Source: SKLM01 sp964450435
Lineage (GTDB): Bacteria; Chloroflexota; Anaerolineae; B4-G1
Length of the DNA stretch: 12,802 nucleotides
Direction: 5' to 3'
NCBI GenBank assembly: GCA_964450435.1
Contig: CAYVCX010000075.1
Coordinates: forward strand, 1-12,802
Under the pieces are notes generated by a model that made no database searches, had not been told where the DNA came from, and was given only the letters and a program-made list of their open reading frames with translations. A program made the position numbers and the translations under genes. Position 1 is the first letter of the stretch; the number at the start of each line of letters is the position of its first letter. Below, one piece after another: positions 8,578 to 12,802 of this stretch.

Positions 8578-8849
8578 CGGCCGCCAGCGTGCTCTCCTTG
8601 CCACCGCTGACCAGCCTGCCTTGTCCTGGCCTGACGAAGGGCCTAAAGCCGCACGCGGTGAAGGACGCCACGACCTGATGGCCCAAGTTGGACACGCTCC
8701 AGGGCAGCCTTGCGCGAGTGATTCCACGGTTGACCTCGGTGACGATACGTCAGCCGCGGTCCTCTGCGCCCGGGACTGTAGTCGGGTATCGTCTCGCAGA
8801 TACGGACGTACCGCCGCCCTGGTTCCTATACTCGTAGGAGCGGGAATGA
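8578..8849. other. Intergenic region with no recognised gene
   Basis: These 272 bases separate the iron-sulfur protein from the phosphatase gene. CAGCG (8585-8589) and CGCTG (8605-8609) could form a weak stem soon after the upstream stop. An open frame covering 8621-8866 encodes nothing I recognise and overlaps the phosphatase start, so I do not call it. No convincing promoter pair was found, although one must exist if the phosphatase is transcribed alone. Confidence 0.4.
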
Positions 8850-9623
8850 ATGGAAAGAGTACATAACTTCCGCGACGCTGGCGGGCATCGCACGGAGGAG
8901 GGGCTGCGGGTGAAACGCGGCGTCCTCTACCGCAGCGGAAACCTCGCCGCGGCCTCGGAAGCCGACCTGCAGAGACTGTCCTCGTTGGGGATCCGGACAG
9001 TCTGCGACCTGAGAACGTACGGGGAGAGAAGCAACCACCCCGACCGCACCCCCCGCCACACGGGCGTTCGCTCAATTCATATCCCCATAAAGGTCGATCA
9101 GCATAACGAATCGGGGTCCATCTCGCGGCTGCTCTGGCTCCTGTTCGGGAAGGCACGCCGGTTGGACTACGGCGACATCGTCAGGAAGAGCTATCGCGAG
9201 TACGTCACTGATTTCCACGCGGAGTTTTCCACCGTCCTGAGACTGGCCGCCGAGAGCCACAATCTCCCCCTCCTCATCCACTGCACGGCCGGGAAGGACC
9301 GCACCGGGTTTGCCTGCAGCCTCATCCAGCGGACGCTGGGTGTGCCCCGGGAGCAGGTGATGGAGGATTATCTGCGCTCCAACGAGCACCTGGACGAGTT
9401 CACCGAGGAGATACTCAACAGGTTCAGGTTTATCAGACTCTTCGGTGTCACCAGAGACAAAGTGCTCCCCCTCTTCGAGGCGCGGAGCGAATACCTGGAG
9501 GCGGCCTTCGATCAGATCAGGCGCGATTACGGCACCGTCGGGAGCTACATCCGCGACGGGCTCAGCTTCTCGGACCAGGACAGACGAAGATTGAAGAGCC
9601 TCCTGCTCGAGGAACCTGGATAG
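8850..9623 (+). CDS. Tyrosine-protein phosphatase (Y_phosphatase3 / SIW14-like family)
   Basis: This 257-residue protein is predicted to be a cysteine-dependent phosphatase acting on phosphotyrosine or on phosphoinositide-like substrates. Family features appear in order. NFRDAGG (6-12) is followed by VKRGVLYRSGNL (21-32), LGIRTVCDLRTYGER (46-60) and the P-loop HCTAGKDRTG (144-153). In the P-loop C145 is the nucleophile and R151 binds phosphate; K149 and D150 give the CxxGKDR form shared with phosphoinositide-type phosphatases. MEDYLRSNEHL (171-181) is also typical. The ATG has AGGAG at 8836-8840 nine nt upstream. An ATG four nt earlier is out of frame and stops after six codons. No signal peptide is seen. 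It is not obviously in an operon, as both flanking gaps are about 200 nt or more. Confidence 0.93.
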   Translation: MERVHNFRDAGGHRTEEGLRVKRGVLYRSGNLAAASEADLQRLSSLGIRTVCDLRTYGERSNHPDRTPRHTGVRSIHIPIKVDQHNESGSISRLLWLLFGKARRLDYGDIVRKSYREYVTDFHAEFSTVLRLAAESHNLPLLIHCTAGKDRTGFACSLIQRTLGVPREQVMEDYLRSNEHLDEFTEEILNRFRFIRLFGVTRDKVLPLFEARSEYLEAAFDQIRRDYGTVGSYIRDGLSFSDQDRRRLKSLLLEEPG

Positions 9624-9625
9624 AG

Positions 9626-9684
9626 CCCGCCACGCCGCCATTCCGACCGGAACGAAGCGCGGCCCAGTGCAGTGGAGCAATCTC
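9626..9684. repeat. Dispersed palindromic repeat, copy 1
   Basis: This starts 2 nt after the phosphatase stop and aligns with copy 2 at a 103-bp offset. The shared core from 9639 begins ATTCCGACCGGAACGAAGCG and ends GTGGAGCAATCTC. It contains a perfect TTCCG-AC-CGGAA hairpin. The ATTCC and AATCT ends match a widespread bacterial repeat type recognised by GTCATTCCGA and GGAATCTC ends. It has two pentamer units (CCAGT GCAGT) where copy 2 has four, and GAGCAATC replaces GAGGAATC. Confidence 0.8.
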
Positions 9685-9728
9685 CCCCGCCATGTCATCA
9701 ACCCCGGCCGCACCCAGGCCCAGCACAG

Positions 9729-9792
9729 CCTGCCACCCCGTCATTCCGACCGGAACGAAGCGCAGCGCAGTGCAGTGCAGTGGAGGAATCTC
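9729..9792. repeat. Dispersed palindromic repeat, copy 2
   Basis: This second copy holds the intact ends GTCATTCC (9740-9747) and GGAATCTC (9785-9792), whose ATTCC and GGAAT arms are complementary. Inside is the TTCCG-AC-CGGAA hairpin, followed by a four-unit tandem GCAGC GCAGT GCAGT GCAGT (9762-9781). It ends 15 bp before the methyltransferase ribosome binding site, so it lies in that gene's leader or between two transcripts. The methyltransferase frame stays open through it, but that is not taken as coding. Confidence 0.85.
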
Positions 9793-9818
9793 GCCATCGG
9801 CACACCAGGAGGAGCAAC

Positions 9819-10550
9819 GTGGAACGATACGACGACACGACGTACGGCGAGCGCATCGCCGAGGTCTACGATACACTCTTTCCAGAGCAGGAGGAAGACG
9901 CCGTAGCCCTCCTGGCCGAGTTGGCCGCCGGAGGGCGGGTCCTCGAGCTCGGCATTGGGACCGGCCGGATGGCCCTCCCTCTGGCAGCCCGGGGTCTGAA
10001 TGTGGCAGGGATCGACGCCTCTCCCGCGATGGTGGACAAGCTGCGCGCCAAGCCTGGCGGCGACGAAATCCGGGTCGTGATGGGCAGCTTCGCCGAAGTT
10101 CCCATCGAGGGATCCTTCGACCTCATCTTCGTGGTGTTCAATACCTTCTTCGGGCTCCTGACGCAGGAAGAGCAGGTCAGGTGCTTCAGCAACATCCCAG
10201 CCCGCCTGGCTGAGGGCGGTCGCTTCCTGATGGAGGCTTTCGTGCCGGACCTGGCGCGGTTCGAGGACCATCAGACCGTCCGCCTGGTCGAGCTGTCCGA
10301 GAACACGGTCCGGCTGGATGCCGCCGAGCACGACATCGTCAAGCAGCACATCACCAGCCAGCACGTCCTCCTCTCTTCGGAGGGCATTCAACTGTATCCC
10401 GCGAAGCTCCGTTACGCGTGGCCTTCCGAACTCGACCTCATGGCCGCCCTGGCAGGCCTGACCCTAAAGGAGCGCTGGGGCTCGTGGCGGCGGGATCCGT
10501 TCACCAAGAGCAGCACCAGCCATATCTCGGTCTATGGACAGCCTGCCTAG
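9819..10550 (+). CDS. Class I SAM-dependent methyltransferase
   Basis: This 243-residue protein is a predicted small-molecule methyltransferase of the Methyltransf_25/11 type; the substrate is unknown. Motif I is VLELGIGTGR (41-50), followed by the acidic strand end VAGIDASPAM (62-71). FDLIFVVFNTFFGLLTQEEQ (100-119) is the post-motif region, and GGRFLMEAFVP (133-143) follows. The C-terminal half (about 145-243) is beta-rich and ends SHISVYG, as in homologues. The start is GTG at 9819, with a near-perfect AGGAGG at 9807-9812 six nt before it. Earlier in-frame codons would translate the upstream repeat and are rejected. It is separated from the phosphatase by the repeat pair and from the next intact gene by about 470 nt. 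Confidence 0.9.
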   Translation: MERYDDTTYGERIAEVYDTLFPEQEEDAVALLAELAAGGRVLELGIGTGRMALPLAARGLNVAGIDASPAMVDKLRAKPGGDEIRVVMGSFAEVPIEGSFDLIFVVFNTFFGLLTQEEQVRCFSNIPARLAEGGRFLMEAFVPDLARFEDHQTVRLVELSENTVRLDAAEHDIVKQHITSQHVLLSSEGIQLYPAKLRYAWPSELDLMAALAGLTLKERWGSWRRDPFTKSSTSHISVYGQPA

Positions 10551-10793
10551 AGACTGGCGGCCCAGCGACAGTCAGGCGGACGACGATGAAGCCGCGCCTC
10601 CTGTAACGGGGAGGGGTCAAGGGACGATGCCGCGGAGACCTCGACGTGTGGCTGTCTCCTCCCGGCGGGCATTGCTGCACGGGGTGTTTCGGGCCTGTCA
10701 GCGGCCGCCGTGTTCGTCCGCCCGCACCGCCGGTGTGAGACACCTGCCCGACGGCTCAATCAGCACGCTGGGAGAGAATGAGAGAGGGCAGAG
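10551..10793. other. Gene-poor stretch upstream of the dinB-like remnant
   Basis: I see no gene here. Open frames on both strands are short and unrecognisable. GGAGAC (10634-10639) and GTCTCC (10654-10659) form a 6-bp inverted repeat with a 14-nt loop. An AGGGG-ATG pairing near 10615-10629 leads into an Arg-rich frame that I cannot assign. Together with the remnant that follows, this looks like decayed coding or intergenic DNA. Confidence 0.4.
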
Positions 10794-10995
10794 ATGAACC
10801 TGCCACCACTGATGTCAGATGGAGAATGCCGCCCGGGCCATCGACGCTCTGGCGCAGGACCTCACAGAACAAGAGGCGCACCGGCAGCCGGAGCCCGACG
10901 CCTGGGCGGTTCTGACCGAGGTTGATCGCGCGGCGCTCCACCTGCTGCCCGAGCGCCCGCCCATCGGGCCGGGCCGCCCCATTGGGCAGCGTTAG
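10794..10995 (+). pseudogene. Truncated, frameshifted remnant of a DinB-family gene (N-terminal part)
   Basis: The ATG at 10794 has GAGGG (10784-10788) 5 nt upstream and starts MNLPPLMSD. A shift near 10819 moves to the frame reading MENAARAIDALAQDLTEQE and then HRQPEPDAWAVLTEV. Over 35 residues that frame matches the intact DinB-family protein at 11816-12322 at about 17 positions, including PEPDAW. The DNA GAGCCCGACGCCTGG is identical at 10891-10905 and 11915-11929. Homology stops after AWAVLTEV, where the intact protein has its metal-binding INHLAYEE. The frame then reads a Pro/Gly/Arg-rich tail to TAG at 10993. No metal-binding His survives, so it cannot be a working DinB-fold protein. It is too diverged to be a recent duplicate. 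A sequencing error could explain the frameshift but not the missing C-terminal two thirds. Confidence 0.7.
10944..10990 (+). other. Strong nested GC hairpin before the permease gene
   Basis: GCTGCCC (10944-10950) and GGGCAGC (10984-10990) form a 7-bp outer stem. Inside, GCCCGCCC (10955-10962) pairs with GGGC-GGGC (10966-10974, with one bulged C at 10970) around an ATC loop. The structure overlaps the end of the dinB-like remnant and lies 34 nt before the permease ATG. GTTAGTCCTT follows, which is only mildly T-rich. It may be a terminator or a leader structure for the permease. Confidence 0.45.
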
Positions 10996-11024
10996 TCCTT
11001 GGCTCAGTGAACATCGGAGTACGT

Positions 11025-11753
11025 ATGGATCCATCGGTTCGCACGGTCGTCGTTCTCGGCATCCTCTTCCTCTCCACCTTCACACGTTCCGCTCTCGGTT
11101 TCGGGGACGCCCTGGTGGCGATGCCGCTCCTGACCCTGGCTGTGGGACTGCACACGGCGGTCCCCCTGGTCCGTCTCGCCGGATCGACCATCGCCATCGG
11201 CATACTGCTGGCGGCCTGGCGCAAGGTAGACGTGCACGCGGCGTGGCGGCTGGTCGTCTCCAGTCTCGTCGGCATTCCCATTGGCATGCTTCTGCTCCAG
11301 GTCGCACAGGATGGCATCGTGGAAGCCATTCTCGCTGCGTTGCTGATAGGCTATGGGATTGTCAATCTGGTCGACTACCGCCTGCCCGATCTGGCCAGCG
11401 AGCAGCTGTCCTACTCGTTCGGTTTCATCGCTGGCATCCTGGGTGGCGCGTACAACACGAGCGGCCCGCCCGTCGTCATCTACGGCGTGATGCGAGGCTG
11501 GACGCCCGAGCGGTTCCGCGCCACCCTTCAGGGCTACTTCCTGCCGACGGGAATCGCAATGCTGGTCGGCCAGGGCCTGATGGGGTTCTACACGCAGGAC
11601 ATCTGGCATCTGTACGTGTGCAGCCTACCGGTGCTCGCAGGAGCCGTGCTGGCCGGAGGATGGGCGAACAGACGCCTGGAGGCAGACCAGTTCGAGCGCC
11701 TGGTATACGGCTTCCTGGTCGTGATCGGCGTGGTCCTCCTGATCTCGAAATAG
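11025..11753 (+). CDS. TauE/SafE family sulfite/organic-anion permease-like membrane protein
   Basis: This 242-residue protein is almost wholly hydrophobic, with about eight membrane segments (roughly 6-20, 28-46, 48-65, 74-92, 98-116, 128-143, 168-186, 197-213 and 226-241; one of these may be re-entrant). Two half-repeats carry the family signature: TFTRSALGFGDALVAMPLL (18-36) and GILGGAYNTSGPPVVIYG (137-154). The family exports or imports sulfite, sulfoacetate and other small organic anions, but the substrate here is unknown. The ATG at 11025 has GGAG (11016-11019) 5 nt upstream. A GTG at 11007 in frame would add six residues and lacks a good ribosome binding site. It sits between a dinB-like remnant and an intact dinB-like gene 62 nt downstream. 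Confidence 0.9.
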   Translation: MDPSVRTVVVLGILFLSTFTRSALGFGDALVAMPLLTLAVGLHTAVPLVRLAGSTIAIGILLAAWRKVDVHAAWRLVVSSLVGIPIGMLLLQVAQDGIVEAILAALLIGYGIVNLVDYRLPDLASEQLSYSFGFIAGILGGAYNTSGPPVVIYGVMRGWTPERFRATLQGYFLPTGIAMLVGQGLMGFYTQDIWHLYVCSLPVLAGAVLAGGWANRRLEADQFERLVYGFLVVIGVVLLISK

Positions 11754-11775
11754 CAGTACGCACACGGAATCACAG

Positions 11776-11800
11776 CCCTGGGCCGCAGTGCGCCCCAGGG
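11776..11800 (+). other. Hairpin directly abutting the ribosome binding site of the DinB-family gene
   Basis: CCCTGGG (11776-11782) and CCCAGGG (11794-11800) form a perfect 7-bp stem. CGC and GCG form 3 bp more around an AGT loop after one C-C mismatch. AAGGAGG (11801-11807) begins at the very next base and is followed 8 nt later by the ATG. The position suggests control of ribosome access or a processed or terminated end of the permease mRNA. No T-tract follows. Confidence 0.5.
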
Positions 11801-11815
11801 AAGGAGGGAGACGAG

Positions 11816-12322
11816 ATGGATACAGCACACCTGATCGCTGAGATGAACGCGAACGCTCGGGCGATCGCGGCGTTGACGCAGCTCGTATCAGATGACGCCG
11901 CGCGATGGAGACCTGAGCCCGACGCCTGGTCCGTGCTGGACGTGATCAATCACCTGGCGTACGAGGAGCGGCACGACTTCTGGGATCGACTCGACATGGC
12001 GCTTCATCGACCCCAGGAAGATTGGCCCTCCGGCGATCCGGCGCGGGGAGTCACCGAGAGCAGCCGCAAGCGAGCATTGGAGGAGGCTCTCGATGCATTC
12101 CTGGCCTCACGGGAGGAATCCCTTGCCTGGCTGCGGGCGCTGGAGAGGCCCGACTGGGACGCCTCGTGCAAGGCGCCCTTCGGCAACATCACGGCCGGCG
12201 ACATCCTGGCGGCCTGGGCCGCGCACGACCTGCTGCACATGCGCCAGCTCGTGGAGCTGCGCTACCAAATACTGTCGCGAGACGTTACCCCCTACGGAGT
12301 GCGCTACGCGGGGGAGTGGTAG
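11816..12322 (+). CDS. DinB family protein (four-helix, metal-binding fold)
   Basis: This 168-residue protein belongs to the DinB/YfiT-like superfamily, whose members bind a divalent metal. Some are thiol-dependent S-transferases (bacillithiol, mycothiol); most are uncharacterised. The three-His metal site is complete: H46 in INHLAYEE, and H137 and H141 in HDLLHMRQL. RPEPDAWSVLDV (32-43) is the conserved segment before the first His. The length is usual for the family. The ATG has AAGGAGG at 11801-11807 with an 8-nt gap, the strongest ribosome binding site in this part of the window. The frame is open far upstream across the permease gene, but that part is antisense-like shadow. The gap from the permease is 62 nt, so the two may be co-transcribed. 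The E. coli DinB DNA polymerase is unrelated. Confidence 0.93.
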   Translation: MDTAHLIAEMNANARAIAALTQLVSDDAARWRPEPDAWSVLDVINHLAYEERHDFWDRLDMALHRPQEDWPSGDPARGVTESSRKRALEEALDAFLASREESLAWLRALERPDWDASCKAPFGNITAGDILAAWAAHDLLHMRQLVELRYQILSRDVTPYGVRYAGEW

Positions 12323-12331
12323 AGGGAGGAG

Positions 12332-12378
12332 CGCCGGGGCCCAGCCTCGCCCCCCTGGAAGATGCCAGCGCCCCGGCG
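12332..12378. terminator. Putative bidirectional terminator between convergent genes
   Basis: CGCCGGGGC (12332-12340) and GCCCCGGCG (12370-12378) form a perfect 9-bp inverted repeat. The 29-nt loop contains a further CCAG/CTGG pair (12341-12344, 12355-12358). It is centred in the 91-nt gap between the DinB-family gene and the convergent - strand gene, where termination of both transcripts would be expected. There is no T-tract on either side, so it is not a classical intrinsic terminator. Confidence 0.5.
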
Positions 12379-12413
12379 GACGGGGACGAATGATCAACCG
12401 TGCCGCCCGCTGC

Positions 12414-12802
12414 TCACCGACTGATGCGCAGCGCCAGGGGCAGATAGACGTGGAAGGATGCCCCGTCTCCCGTCACCGCGACGGTGAAGGACTGAATGCC
12501 GGACAGCCTGTCCCGGTCAGTGACGCGCAGTTCGACAGCATGGTCCCCCACGTCAGCGTCCGCCGGCGTGCCAGAGAGCAGCGCGGTCCCGTCGCCGTAA
12601 TCGGCCAGCGTCAGCCAATCCGGCAGCGTCGGGGCACCGATGGTCACACTGTCGCCGTGGATTAGGTCGAAATCGTCAGCAGCAATGGCGTAGGTGTAGG
12701 GTACGCCTTTAACCGCCATTGTGACGGGCACACTGGTGAAGGACGGTGGGTCGTTCACGTTGGCCACCGTGACGGTGAACGACTGAGTGTCGGACAGCCC
12801 GC
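12414..12802 (-). CDS. Partial secreted/surface protein with tandem Ig-like (He_PIG/cadherin-like) repeats, 3' end only
   Basis: The - strand frame is open from the window edge to TGA at 12414-12416, giving the last 128 residues of a larger protein. A GTG at 12767 lies inside the repeat and is not the real start, because GLSDTQSFTVTVANV continues upstream in frame. One full Ig-like repeat is visible, NDPPSFTSVPVTMAVKG followed by PYTYAIAADDFD, DWLTLADYGDGTALLSGTP and VGDHAVELRVTD. This matches putative-Ig (He_PIG) repeats of extracellular proteins. The preceding repeat ends at the window edge. The C-terminus ends FHVYLPLALRISR, a short hydrophobic tail followed by basic residues that resembles ends of many Chloroflexota exported proteins (recalled pattern). 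Its job is unknown; adhesion or wall binding is likely for the class. It is convergent with the DinB-family gene. Confidence 0.8.
   Translation of the reverse strand, partial: GLSDTQSFTVTVANVNDPPSFTSVPVTMAVKGVPYTYAIAADDFDLIHGDSVTIGAPTLPDWLTLADYGDGTALLSGTPADADVGDHAVELRVTDRDRLSGIQSFTVAVTGDGASFHVYLPLALRISR
12481..12802 (-). repeat. Tandem coding repeat of about 291 bp in the Ig-like protein gene
   Basis: The 31-base segments at 12481-12511 and 12772-12802 match at 26 positions and are 291 bp apart, which is 97 codons. They encode the SFTV(A/T)V strand and the preceding LS-x-x-Q turn of successive Ig-like domains. The repeat array therefore continues past the right edge of the window. Confidence 0.75.

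Noticed and set aside
8827..8832. TATACT as a -10 box for the phosphatase gene
   Set aside because: No -35 match at the right spacing, and transcription would start at about the ribosome binding site.
8621..8866. 81-codon open frame between the iron-sulfur protein and phosphatase genes
   Set aside because: No recognisable similarity and no good ribosome binding site, and it overlaps the well-supported phosphatase start.
9626..9792. CRISPR array
   Set aside because: Only two repeat copies with variable internal length, no cas genes, and the sequence matches a dispersed intergenic repeat type.
9672..9818. N-terminal extension of the methyltransferase through the repeat
   Set aside because: The extension is the translated dispersed repeat; GTG 9819 has AGGAGG at ideal spacing.
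10922..11815. Long + strand frame running from 10922 into the DinB-family gene
   Set aside because: It overlaps the permease gene in another frame and has no family similarity until the ATG at 11816.

Overview
The window is GC-rich chromosomal DNA that looks like a member of the Chloroflexota, probably near Anaerolineae or Caldilineae. This is inferred from gene character, not from a marker gene. The supporting signs are a class A penicillin-binding protein with C-terminal Ig-like domains, the SurE variant with an APxxxWSASGH motif, and a secreted-type Ig-repeat protein ending in a YLPLALR-like tail. Two copies of an ATTCCGACCGGAACGAAGCG-type dispersed repeat point the same way. Ten complete genes are on the + strand, one partial gene is on the - strand, and one broken gene remnant is present.

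Left part (1-7621): a plausible sigma70-type promoter precedes a 1023-residue bifunctional peptidoglycan synthase. Close behind it are surE, a Gfo/Idh/MocA oxidoreductase (TTG start), a GNAT acetyltransferase and an S9 prolyl-oligopeptidase-family peptidase. The gaps between the first four genes are only 31-40 nt, so they may be co-transcribed. The gap before the peptidase is longer and holds a perfect 7-bp hairpin.

Middle part (7622-10550): an eight-cysteine double [4Fe-4S] protein related to the iron-sulfur half of QueG, a tyrosine phosphatase with an HCTAGKDRTG loop, and a class I SAM-dependent methyltransferase with a GTG start. The phosphatase and methyltransferase are separated by two copies of a dispersed repeat that differ in the number of internal GCAGY pentamers.

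Right part (10551-12802): a gene-poor stretch ends in a frameshifted, truncated N-terminal remnant of a DinB-family gene. It runs into a strong GC hairpin just before a TauE/SafE-type permease, which is followed by an intact DinB-family gene. A 9-bp inverted repeat then separates the intact dinB-like gene from a convergent - strand gene that runs off the window. That gene encodes tandem Ig-like repeats of about 97 residues.

The genes are mostly housekeeping, cell-envelope and small enzyme families without one shared pathway. I did not find a convincing undescribed multi-gene system. The most interesting items are the dinB-like remnant flanking the permease, the dispersed repeat pair, the non-coding hairpins, and the QueG-like iron-sulfur protein of unknown substrate.
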